This document shows positions 27,615 to 35,030 of a DNA stretch of 64,000 nt, piece by piece. The DNA comes from JBCBSZ01 sp039185015 (lineage in GTDB: Bacteria > Actinomycetota > Acidimicrobiia > Acidimicrobiales > Poriferisodalaceae), in contig JBCDAU010000025.1 of the NCBI GenBank assembly GCA_039185015.1, positions 1 to 64,000 on the forward strand, given 5' to 3'. Position 1 is the stretch's first letter. Every line of letters starts with the position of its first letter. The notes under the pieces were generated by a model, which saw only the letters and a program-made list of their open reading frames with translations, had not been told where the DNA came from and made no database searches. The translations under genes and the position numbers were made by a program.

Positions 27615-27884
27615 ATGGAGACCACGACCACCACCGAGACCACCGGGAGCGAGTCGCTCCTCGTCCGCCTCGACGAGATCTGGCACGACCTCGGCGACCA
27701 GCAGGTCGTCAGCCAGGCCCGCTACGTCGACCAGCTCCTCGACTGCTTCACCGGCACCGAGCACGGCACCGTCCGAGCGCTCCTGCGTGAGGTCCTCGCC
27801 GAGGTCTCCGGCGTGACCATGGTCGAGACCCGCCGGGTCCGCGACCACCTCGCCTGGCTCTCGGCCGCTGCGCTCATCGACTGA
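27615..27884 (+). CDS. Small acidic protein, function unknown
   Basis: 89 residues with GGGAGGG six bases before the ATG. A Thr/Glu-rich start is followed by three or four predicted helices (L-L-V-R-L-D-E-I-W-H-D-L, Q-A-R-Y-V-D-Q-L-L-D-C-F, G-T-V-R-A-L-L-R-E-V-L). No membrane segment and no family recognised. It has its own bipartite promoter-like element, shared with hemolysin III at 45359, so the two may be coregulated, perhaps in a stress response (inference). Confidence 0.7.
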   Translation: METTTTTETTGSESLLVRLDEIWHDLGDQQVVSQARYVDQLLDCFTGTEHGTVRALLREVLAEVSGVTMVETRRVRDHLAWLSAAALID

Positions 27885-27918
27885 CGATGCCGGCCCACCA
27901 GCCGGTCACCGATCCTCG

Positions 27919-28452
27919 TCAGCGGTTCGACCGAAGCAGGTGGAGCTCTCCCATGTTCTTCATCAGCTCGATGTTCACCCAGCCGAGGGTCTGGAGGAGC
28001 GGGCGATCGTCGCCGTAGGGCCAGGCGCTCACGTCACCTCGCACGAGTTCATCGACGGCAACGGCATCGAGGCGCTCGAGCCAACGATCGTGCAGCTCGC
28101 TGACTCGCTGGCGGGCGGCGCCCGGTCCCGGCCACGGCACGGCCACCTGCGGGAGCGGCTCCTCACCGTCCAGCGAGCGGTGGACATTGGTCCACCACCA
28201 GATGACGTGCCACTCGTGCCAGGCGATCGACGGCGTCCCGATGTCCGCGGGCTCGGGGAGCACGAGCTCCGCCTGCCACTCGCCCTCGACCGAGCGAACG
28301 GTCCACGCCCCTGGCGCGGTCGGCCGGAGCAGCTCGTCCAGCGTGAGCGGCTCGGGATCGGGGAAGCTCACGTCGACCAGCGACCAGGCCACCCGGAGCT
28401 GATGGCGGAGCGCATCGACAACCAGCCGTCCATCGAGCACACCCTCGGTCAC
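27919..28452 (-). CDS. DinB-superfamily protein
   Basis: 177 residues. The start resembles DinB/maleylpyruvate-isomerase-like four-helix proteins (L-R-H-Q-L-R-V-A-W-S-L-V). It has W-H-E-W-H-V-I-W-W-W-T-N-V-H in the second half of the bundle and ends N-I-E-L-M-K-N-M-G-E-L-H-L-L-R-S. Members use three histidines to bind a metal and often act as thiol-dependent transferases; here the usual His of the last helix (H-x2-E-L) is Asn, so the metal site may be changed. It diverges from the CDGSH gene at 28519. Confidence 0.72.
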   Translation of the reverse strand: MTEGVLDGRLVVDALRHQLRVAWSLVDVSFPDPEPLTLDELLRPTAPGAWTVRSVEGEWQAELVLPEPADIGTPSIAWHEWHVIWWWTNVHRSLDGEEPLPQVAVPWPGPGAARQRVSELHDRWLERLDAVAVDELVRGDVSAWPYGDDRPLLQTLGWVNIELMKNMGELHLLRSNR

Positions 28453-28518
28453 GGGCGCACGTTACGCCGACCGCCCACGTGGTCGAACGGCCCTCGGGGT
28501 CGTCGTAGGCTCGCGCGC

Positions 28519-29217
28519 ATGACCGACACCGAAGCAGCGAACGACGCCCCTCCGACGCCGCAGGTGTCGATGTTCGAGAACGGCCCGATCCAGGTCGCCG
28601 GCGGCGTCCCGCTGGTGCGCCGCCAGATCGTCAAGACCGAGCACGGTGAGCCGGTCGCCTATCGCACGACCGAGGAGGTCGACGCGGCCGACCCCTACTT
28701 CCTGTGCCGCTGTGGCGAGTCCGACAACAAGCCGTTCTGCGACGGCTCCCACAAGCCGGCCGGCTTCGAGAGCGACGAGCCCGACCTCGGCGAGTACGCC
28801 GGCCGCGCCGACGAGCTCGGCGGTCTCAAGATCACGATCAGCGACGACCGTGGCATCTGCGTCCATGCCGGCTTCTGCGGCAACCAGGCCACCAACGTCT
28901 GGAAGATGGTCTCCGACGTCGACGACGACACGCTCGTGCGGGCCCGGGCCATCGAGATGGTCGAGCGTTGCCCGTCCGGCGCGCTGACCTACACCCTCGA
29001 GGGCGACGGCGAGGCGAACGAGCCGTCGCTCCCGGTCGAGATCGCCATCCTCGACGACGGCCCGCTGTACCTCACCGGCGGCATCCCCGTATCCCGCTCC
29101 GACGGCGAGGAGCTCGAGACCCGCAACCGCGTCACGCTGTGCCGCTGCGGTGCGTCGGCGAAGAAGCCGCTGTGCGACGGCAGCCACGGCGACGCGGGCT
29201 TCCGCGACCCGTCCTGA
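28519..29217 (+). CDS. Iron-sulfur protein with two CDGSH domains flanking a Fer4_19-type ferredoxin domain
   Basis: 232 residues. Domain 1 has L-C-R-C-G-x8-F-C-D-G-S-H (about 62-78). The middle domain has G-I-C-V-H-A-G-F-C and E-R-C-P-S-G-A-L, the iron-sulfur cluster domain found beside CDGSH proteins. Domain 3 repeats L-C-R-C-G-x8-L-C-D-G-S-H (about 208-224). Each CDGSH motif (three Cys, one His) binds a labile 2Fe-2S cluster. No membrane segment. It probably senses redox state or transfers electrons or clusters in the cytoplasm. It is followed 13 bases later by chorismate mutase. Confidence 0.9.
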   Translation: MTDTEAANDAPPTPQVSMFENGPIQVAGGVPLVRRQIVKTEHGEPVAYRTTEEVDAADPYFLCRCGESDNKPFCDGSHKPAGFESDEPDLGEYAGRADELGGLKITISDDRGICVHAGFCGNQATNVWKMVSDVDDDTLVRARAIEMVERCPSGALTYTLEGDGEANEPSLPVEIAILDDGPLYLTGGIPVSRSDGEELETRNRVTLCRCGASAKKPLCDGSHGDAGFRDPS

Positions 29218-29230
29218 CCAGACTGGCCCG

Positions 29231-29524
29231 ATGAGCGACGACATCCTCGACGGCTACCGAGCGAGCATCGACAACATCGACGCCGCGCTCGTGCACCTGC
29301 TCGCCGAGCGGTTCAAGATCACGCAGGCGGTCGGTCGCCACAAGGCCGAGGCCGGCCTGCCCCCGGCGGACCCGTCGAGGGAGCAACGCCAGATCGAGCG
29401 ACTGCGGGCGTTGGCCGAGACCGCGGGGCTCGATCCGGCGTTCACGGAGAAGTTCCTGCGCTTCATCGTGGACGAGGTGATCCGGCACCACCGGCTGATC
29501 GCCGAGACCGACGCGACCGGCTGA
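29231..29524 (+). CDS. Chorismate mutase, AroQ type
   Basis: 97 residues from ATG 29231. Helix 1 has Y-R-A-S-I-D-N-I-D-A-A-L-V-H-L-L-A-E-R, followed by V-G-R-H-K-A and D-P-S-R-E-Q-R-Q-I-E-R-L, the AroQ-gamma-like core with Arg and Lys for chorismate binding. Most actinobacterial stand-alone enzymes have the same length and form a dimer. It converts chorismate to prephenate for Phe and Tyr synthesis. No other aromatic pathway gene is adjacent. Likely cotranscribed with the CDGSH gene. Confidence 0.88.
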   Translation: MSDDILDGYRASIDNIDAALVHLLAERFKITQAVGRHKAEAGLPPADPSREQRQIERLRALAETAGLDPAFTEKFLRFIVDEVIRHHRLIAETDATG

Positions 29525-29824
29525 CCAGGCTTCTGGTCGCACGTGCGACGCGACCCGATATCCTTGGCTCGGGGTCGAACACCGCAGACCCCGCCCGCAG
29601 GCAACCGAGCCTGCGTCTCGACGTCGTAGCTGCGAAGTTCCGTGATCGAGGTGACCAGCGGTGCAACGGAAGCTCTTTCGAACCCCACGCATCACCTCTC
29701 GCAGACGGCAACGACGTCGCTCCTGACAGCCCATCCGTGGGGGTCGGTCGCGCCATCGTTGCTCGACACCAGAGGCGGGGCCAGGGTCCGGCAGGACTCC
29801 GAACAGAACCAATCAGGAGTGGAA
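29525..29824 (+). promoter_or_regulatory. Long upstream region/leader of the cold-shock gene
   Basis: About 300 bases without a gene lie between chorismate mutase and the csp start. It is somewhat less GC-rich near the csp gene and includes a 7-bp hairpin CGCAGGC-AACCGA-GCCTGCG (29596-29615) that could end the upstream operon or be part of a structured leader. Long cold-sensitive leaders are known for cspA-type genes; here this is only inferred. Confidence 0.45.
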
Positions 29825-30025
29825 ATGCCCCAGGGCAAGGTCAAGTTCTTCAACGCTGAGAAGGGCTACGGATTCATCACCCAGGACGGAGGCGACGACG
29901 TCTTCGTTCACTTCTCGAACATCGATGGCTCGGGCTACCGAACCCTCGACGAGGGTCAGACCGTCGAGTTCGAGATCGGTCCGGGCCGCAAGGGCCCTGA
30001 GGCGCTCAACGTCCGCGCCCTCTAG
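29825..30025 (+). CDS. Cold-shock domain protein (CspA family)
   Basis: 66 residues with AGGAG upstream of the ATG. RNA-binding motifs RNP1 K-G-Y-G-F-I and RNP2 V-F-V-H-F-S are present, and the whole length is one cold-shock domain. It binds single-stranded RNA or DNA and melts structure at low temperature. Its stop codon TAG overlaps the converging sulfatase stop within a CTAG tetranucleotide (30022-30025). Confidence 0.95.
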   Translation: MPQGKVKFFNAEKGYGFITQDGGDDVFVHFSNIDGSGYRTLDEGQTVEFEIGPGRKGPEALNVRAL

Positions 30026-31458
30026 ATCACGGACCCATCGAGCACGTCGTCGGCTCCGGGATGTGGCGCATCGCCGACCGCATCCTGGAGTCGGCGGAGC
30101 TCGGCGCTGAGCTCGCCGAGCACCCCGGCCGCCGCCGGGTCTGACACGAGGTTGTCCGTCTCGAACGGATCGGCCACGAGGTCGTAGAGCTCCCACTCCG
30201 GCGGGTCAGCCGGACCGTTGGCACCGACCTGGCCCAGCGGGTCGTTGTAGAAGCAGATCAGCTTGTGCCGACGAGTGCGCACCCCGTAGTGCGCCGGCGC
30301 GAGGTGCGCCCCGTCCCGGTGCATCCAGTACCGGTAGTACATCGACTGCGGCCAATCATCCGGCCGCTCCGCCGCCAGCAGCGAGGCGAACGAACGCCCC
30401 TGCACGTGATCGGGCGCCCCGAGCCCGCAGAGCTCGAGGAACGTCGGCCCGAAGTCCACATTGACGACGATCTCGTCGCAGCTCGACCCGGCCTCGACCA
30501 GCCGCGGGTAGCGGATCAGCAGCGGCATCGACAGCGACTCCTCGTACATCAGTCGCTTGTCGAACCAGCCGTGGTCGCCGAGGAAGAAGCCCTGATCGGA
30601 GGTGTAGACGACGATCGTGTCGTCGGCGATGCCCTCGGCATCGAGCCGGTCGAGCAACCGACCGACGTTGTCGTCGATCGAGGCGACCACCCGCAGGTAG
30701 TCCTTGATGTAGCGCTGGTACCGCCACGAGATCTCCTCGTCGAGCGTGAGCCCCTCGGGGACCGTCGCCTTCAGGTCGGTGATCGGGTCGAGGTCGAGCA
30801 TCCGCATGCGGGCTGCTTGCACGACCTGCGAGCGGCCGGCCAGGTCGTCCCGGAACGTCTCCGGCTCGGGGATCGTCTCGTCCTCGTACATCGTCCAGTG
30901 CTTCGCGTCGGGCTCCCACGTGCGGTGCGGTGCCTTGTGGTGACAGAGCAGCGCGAAGGGCCGATCAGGATCACGTCGGTCGAGGAAGTCGAGGCAGTCG
31001 TTCGTGATGAGGTCGGTGACGTAGCCACCACGCTCGACGACGCGACCACCCGCTTCGAGCATCACGGGGTTGTGGTAGTGCCCCTGGCCGGGCAGGACCC
31101 GCCACCAGTCGAAGCCCGTTGGGTCATGACCGGGCCCGTGGCCGAGGTGCCACTTGCCGACCATCGCGGTCTGGTAGCCCGCGGCCTGGAGCTCCTTGGG
31201 AAAGGTCCAGAGGGCGTTGTCCATGTGGGTGTCGAGCGTGGTGACGCCGTTCACGTGGTTGTACGTCCCGGCGAGGATGGCCGCCCGACTCGGGGTGCAG
31301 ATCGAGTTGGTGCAGAAGGCCGCATCGAAGCGCATGCCGCCGTCGGCGAGTCGATCGAGCTGCGGCGTGCGGTTGATCCGACTGCCGTAGGCCGAGATCG
31401 CGTGGGCGGCGTGATCGTCGCTCATGATGAAGAGCAGGTTGGGACGGCGATCGCTCAT
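30022..31458 (-). CDS. Sulfatase (formylglycine-dependent, type I)
   Basis: 478 residues. The start R-P-N-L-L-F-I-M-S-D-D-H has the metal-binding Asp pair (14, 15), and Cys 54 in C-T-P-S-R is the site converted to formylglycine. G-K-W-H-L-G and S-D-Q-G-F-F-L-G-D-H-G are the other active-site boxes. No signal peptide, so it probably acts in the cytoplasm on sulfate esters. Its start overlaps the stop of the AhpD-family gene by four bases (ATGA), marking an operon. A formylglycine-generating enzyme gene is not in the window. Confidence 0.92.
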   Translation of the reverse strand: MSDRRPNLLFIMSDDHAAHAISAYGSRINRTPQLDRLADGGMRFDAAFCTNSICTPSRAAILAGTYNHVNGVTTLDTHMDNALWTFPKELQAAGYQTAMVGKWHLGHGPGHDPTGFDWWRVLPGQGHYHNPVMLEAGGRVVERGGYVTDLITNDCLDFLDRRDPDRPFALLCHHKAPHRTWEPDAKHWTMYEDETIPEPETFRDDLAGRSQVVQAARMRMLDLDPITDLKATVPEGLTLDEEISWRYQRYIKDYLRVVASIDDNVGRLLDRLDAEGIADDTIVVYTSDQGFFLGDHGWFDKRLMYEESLSMPLLIRYPRLVEAGSSCDEIVVNVDFGPTFLELCGLGAPDHVQGRSFASLLAAERPDDWPQSMYYRYWMHRDGAHLAPAHYGVRTRRHKLICFYNDPLGQVGANGPADPPEWELYDLVADPFETDNLVSDPAAAGVLGELSAELRRLQDAVGDAPHPGADDVLDGSVI

Positions 31459-32042
31459 CGGTGCTTGCCGGCCGTCCAGCCCTGATCGCCGAGGGTGCGC
31501 TCACCGAACGCGAAGGGCTCGTCCTCGAGCTCGGTGGCCATCGTGTCGTTCCACCGGTTGAGGAAGCCGTAGAGCGAGATGACGGCGACCAGGGCGGTGA
31601 TCTGAGCATCGTCGAAGTGCTCGTGCAGCACAGCGAAGTGGTCGGCGGTCGCGGCGTTCGGGACCTGTGCAGCGTCGCGGGCGAGTCGCAGCGCAGCCCG
31701 CTCCGCGTCGTCGAATCGGTCGTCGGTCTCGAACTCCCACAGCGCCGCGACCTTCTCCTCGTCGACACCGGCCCGCTCGGCCGCGTGGCCGGTGTGGGCC
31801 TGGCAGTACCGACAGCCGGCGGCCGACGAGGCGACCTGGGCGACCATGAGGCGCAGCTGCGGCTCGACGAGGTCGTTGGCCATCACGGCCGCGCCGAGCC
31901 CCATGAACGCCTCGGGGAGCCCGGGGACGCGCGCCATCGTCAGCGTGGAGCGGGGGACGAAGCCGAGCATGGCGTTCACGCCGGCGACCGCGGCGTCGGA
32001 GAGACCGGCTTCGTCAGCGGGAAGGGGCGGGACGTGGGCCAT
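31455..32042 (-). CDS. Carboxymuconolactone decarboxylase/AhpD-family protein (peroxidase-related)
   Basis: 195 residues from ATG 32042. It has the intact AhpD redox motif A-G-C-R-Y-C-Q-A-H-T (C-x2-C-x3-H, about residue 80). The longer N-terminal part (L-G-F-V-P-R-S-T-L-T-M-A-R-V-P) matches the peroxidase-related subgroup. Likely a thiol peroxidase or reductase. It is divergent (24 bases) from the Sec-AhpD candidate at 32067 and upstream of the sulfatase, so two AhpD-type enzymes, one Cys and one probable Sec, share a promoter region. Confidence 0.88.
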   Translation of the reverse strand: MAHVPPLPADEAGLSDAAVAGVNAMLGFVPRSTLTMARVPGLPEAFMGLGAAVMANDLVEPQLRLMVAQVASSAAGCRYCQAHTGHAAERAGVDEEKVAALWEFETDDRFDDAERAALRLARDAAQVPNAATADHFAVLHEHFDDAQITALVAVISLYGFLNRWNDTMATELEDEPFAFGERTLGDQGWTAGKHR

Positions 32043-32066
32043 GCAGTCGACACTACTGTCGGCCCC

Positions 32067-33026
32067 ATGAGCGAGTCGCTGCCCCACGTGCCCGGTGCCG
32101 AGGCGTTCCTCGAGCGCGAGTGGCACCGCCTCGCAGGGCCCGGATCCTGGTTCACCGGTCCCGAGCGGGTCGCCATCGCCGCGACCACCCGAGCGGCCCG
32201 CGACGGCCGACCGGCGTCACCGCTGCTGCGGGACGAGGTCGCCGAGGCAGCGGCCCGACTCTCGGTCGACGCACCGCAGATCGACAGCACCTGGGTGGCC
32301 GACCTCGAGCGACGGGGCCTCGACGGGTTCGCCCTCGTCGAGGTGATGGGCATCGTGTCCCGACTTCGGGCCGTCGACACCTACCTCTTCGGTCTCGGGC
32401 GTCCCGAGCGACCGTTGCCCGACCCGGTCGACGGCGAGCCCGATGGTGTCCGGGTCGACGGGGCGAAGATCGACGGCGGCTTCGTCCCGACCGTCGGCGC
32501 CGCCTGGCCCGACACCGCCCTCACGGCGGTCGCCGTCGAGCAGGAGGCCTACTTCGACATCACGGCCGCGTTCTACATGACCGGTCCCGAGATGGGGCAG
32601 CTCGACATGGTCCGCGGGCTCGATCGGGCCCAGATCGAATTGGTCGCTGCGCGGACATCGTTGCTCAACGACTGCTTCTTCTGACTGTTCGCTCACGTGG
32701 GCATGCTCCGTGCGAGCAGCCAGGCACTGGGCCACGAGGTCGCCATCCGCGGCGCTGCCGACGCCACGGTCGATCCGCTCACCCCGGCAGGGCGAGCGTT
32801 GGTGGCGTTCACCGATGCGGCGGTCCTCCGGGACGTCCACGAGATCGACGGGGCCCGGGCCGAGCTCGTCTCGGCGGTCGGACCGGACGGGGCTGCCCGA
32901 GCCGCATCGGTCGCCGGCAACTTCGAGCTGATGAACCGACTCCTCGACGGCATGGGCGTCGGACCTCCGGAGCGAGCGATGCACCTCGCCGACGAGCTGG
33001 GCGTCACGCCGCACGCCCGGAGCTGA
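32067..33026 (+). CDS. Candidate selenoprotein: AhpD-like protein with in-frame TGA (Sec) in C-x2-U-x3-H
   Basis: 320 codons from ATG 32067 with one internal TGA (32682-32684, codon 206). Around it the frame reads I-E-L-V-A-A-R-T-S-L-L-N-D-C-F-F-[TGA]-L-F-A-H, that is E-x11-C203-x2-U206-x3-H210, the exact AhpD/carboxymuconolactone decarboxylase signature E-x11-C-x2-C-x3-H. Beyond the TGA the frame continues 113 codons with family-like helices (R-A-S-S-Q-A-L-G, A-L-V-A-F-T-D-A, F-E-L-M-N-R). A hairpin follows at 32691-32717. Read normally it would stop two residues after Cys 203 and be inactive. The 3' end overlaps the converging permease gene by 23 bases. Probable peroxidase or reductase. Confidence 0.82.
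32691..32717 (+). promoter_or_regulatory. Candidate bacterial SECIS element of the AhpD-like gene
   Basis: GCTCACGTGG-GCATGCT-CCGTGCGAGC folds into a 10-position stem (seven Watson-Crick pairs, two G-U, one A-C mismatch) with a 7-nt loop that begins with G. The loop starts 17 nt after the TGA, inside the 16-37 nt window of bacterial SECIS elements. Confidence 0.6.
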
Positions 33027-34077
33027 CGCGCTCGGGCTGTCGTTCGATCCGGGCGAGCGCGATCAGCAGACCCGGCAGGGCGACGAGCCCGACGGCGAGG
33101 TAGGCGACGAGGGCCGGCTCGGTCCGGAGCTCCTCGACGAGGACGACCGTCGTGAGCACCTCGATCGCGGCGAGCGCGGCGACGAAGCGCACCACCGTGG
33201 ACTCCCGCACCAGCGTGATGCAGAACGACCCGAGCGGCGCGCCCCACACGACGACCGGGACGGCGGCGAGCCAGAGACCGAGCAGGTCAGCTCGCTCGGC
33301 TTCCAGGTCCGCCGGTTCACCGCCGACCGACACCACCCGTTCGCCCTCGACGGCGACATGGAGCGCACCGTCGACCAGACCGAGCAGGAGCAGCCCGACG
33401 ACCGACACGACCGCCATCACCGCGATGGAGGTCGGGAGCGCGACATGCGGCCGTACTCCGGCGATCATCACGAGCACGAGGAACACGGCGATGTTCGCCC
33501 CGGTGCCGGTGAGCGAGGACAGCAGGCCACCGGCGAAGGCGGCGACCAGCACGATGCCGTCCAGCCGACGGGACCACGGCACCTCGTCGACGTCGCCCCG
33601 CAGGTGACGGAGCATCATCAGGGAGGTCGTGGCGAGCACGATCGAGAACGTTGCCTTCACCCACGGCGTGCCGATCGTCGAGGGCCAGAACAGCTCGTCG
33701 GGTCGTCCCAGCACGGTGATCCCGAGCAAGAACCCGACCACCGCCGACGGCACGGCCAGCTGCAACGAGCGGGCGTGCATCGCCCGACGGTTGATCACGA
33801 TCGCGGCGACGGCCATCGACATGCCGACGGCCTGGATCGACAGGCCGAACGTGCGGGCGATCGGGCCCGGAACGTCCAGCGCCTTGGTGAAGACCGGGAA
33901 GGCCACGGCACCGCCGCCCTCAGGCGAGGAGCCGGCGAGGAAGCTGCCGAACAGCATCGTCACCGTCGACTCCCAGTGGCCGGCGATCCGACCGAACATC
34001 CCTGCGGACGACACGGCGACCAACCAGACGATGGTCGCCAGGGCGCTGAGCGCCCACGCCGCCCGCGAACGGTTCAC
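33004..34077 (-). CDS. TauE/SafE-family permease (sulfite or organosulfonate exporter type)
   Basis: 357 residues with eight or more hydrophobic segments. Two repeated halves: G-S-F-L-A-G-S-S-P-E-G-G-G-A-V-A-F-P (about 45-62) and G-G-L-L-S-S-L-T-G-T-G-A-N-I (about 188-201), the TauE/SafE pattern. A 40-residue non-membrane insert lies around 240-270. Its start overlaps the dehydrogenase stop by four bases. The family often moves sulfite, sulfoacetate or other sulfur anions; the sulfatase about 2 kb beyond its 3' end fits but does not prove that. Confidence 0.85.
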   Translation of the reverse strand: MNRSRAAWALSALATIVWLVAVSSAGMFGRIAGHWESTVTMLFGSFLAGSSPEGGGAVAFPVFTKALDVPGPIARTFGLSIQAVGMSMAVAAIVINRRAMHARSLQLAVPSAVVGFLLGITVLGRPDELFWPSTIGTPWVKATFSIVLATTSLMMLRHLRGDVDEVPWSRRLDGIVLVAAFAGGLLSSLTGTGANIAVFLVLVMIAGVRPHVALPTSIAVMAVVSVVGLLLLGLVDGALHVAVEGERVVSVGGEPADLEAERADLLGLWLAAVPVVVWGAPLGSFCITLVRESTVVRFVAALAAIEVLTTVVLVEELRTEPALVAYLAVGLVALPGLLIALARIERQPERVSSGRAA

Positions 34078-34970
34078 GACACGTCGCTCGGGAGGTCACC
34101 GACGTCGTCGCGCAGCCGACGGATCAGGCTCGACGTGTCCCAGCGCCCCCCGCCGACCTCCATCAGCTCGGCGTAGTACGAGTCGACCAGGCGGGCGACG
34201 GGGAGCTCGGCGCCGTTGCGATCGGCCTCGTCGAAGCAGATGCCGAGATCCTTGCGCATCCACTCGACGGCGAACCCGAAGTCGAACTCGTCGCGGGCCA
34301 TGGTGCGGCCCCGGTTCTCCATCTGCCACGACCCCGCGGCGCCCTTCGAGATGACGTCGAGGACGATGTCCATGTCGAGCTCGGCCCGCAGCCCGAAGGC
34401 GATGGCCTCGGACAGCCCCTGGACGAGCCCGGCGATCGAGAGCTGGTTGACCATCTTGCAGAGCTGGCCGCTGCCGGTCGGTCCGACCAGCGTGCAGGCG
34501 CGTGAGAACGCATCGATGACGGGGGCGACCCGGTCGAAGACGTCGGCGTCGCCGCCGCACATGACGGTCAGGACCCCGTTCTCGGCGCCAGCCTGCCCGC
34601 CGCTGATCGGTGCATCGATGACACCGATCCCCGCCTGGCGGCCTGCAGCGTGCAGCTCACGGGCCAGCGTGGCCGAGGCGGTCGTGTGGTCCACGAGGGT
34701 GGTGCCCGCCGACATCCCGGCGAACGCGCCATCGTCTCCGAGCACGACCGAGCGCACGTCGTCGTCGTTGCCGACGCACGTGAACACGATGTCGGCGCCC
34801 TCGGCCGCCTCGCGGGGCGTGGGGGCGGCCCGGCCGCCGTGCTTCGCCGCCCAGGCGGACGCCTTCGCCCCGGTGCGGTTGTAGACGGTGACCTCGTGGC
34901 CGGCGGCGACGAGGTGGCCGGCCATGGGCGCACCCATGACCCCGAGCCCGATGAACGCAGTGCTGGTCAT
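34074..34970 (-). CDS. NAD(P)-dependent beta-hydroxyacid dehydrogenase (3-hydroxyisobutyrate dehydrogenase-like)
   Basis: 298 residues. Start F-I-G-L-G-V-M-G-A-P-M-A-G-H-L has the Rossmann G-x-G-x2-G. The substrate loop D-A-P-I-S-G-G-Q-A-G-A is at about 121-131, and the catalytic Lys is in G-S-G-Q-L-C-K-M-V-N-Q (about 170). These features define the HIBADH/tartronate semialdehyde reductase/GLYR family. Substrate not certain. Forms an operon with the TauE/SafE permease (4-base overlap) and perhaps the phosphotransferase upstream (60-base gap). Confidence 0.9.
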   Translation of the reverse strand: MTSTAFIGLGVMGAPMAGHLVAAGHEVTVYNRTGAKASAWAAKHGGRAAPTPREAAEGADIVFTCVGNDDDVRSVVLGDDGAFAGMSAGTTLVDHTTASATLARELHAAGRQAGIGVIDAPISGGQAGAENGVLTVMCGGDADVFDRVAPVIDAFSRACTLVGPTGSGQLCKMVNQLSIAGLVQGLSEAIAFGLRAELDMDIVLDVISKGAAGSWQMENRGRTMARDEFDFGFAVEWMRKDLGICFDEADRNGAELPVARLVDSYYAELMEVGGGRWDTSSLIRRLRDDVGDLPSDVS

Positions 34971-35030
34971 GGGCCCGATCCTCGCATCCGGGATGGAACC
35001 CGGTGGGACGACCGTTCTCGTCCCGCCGAG

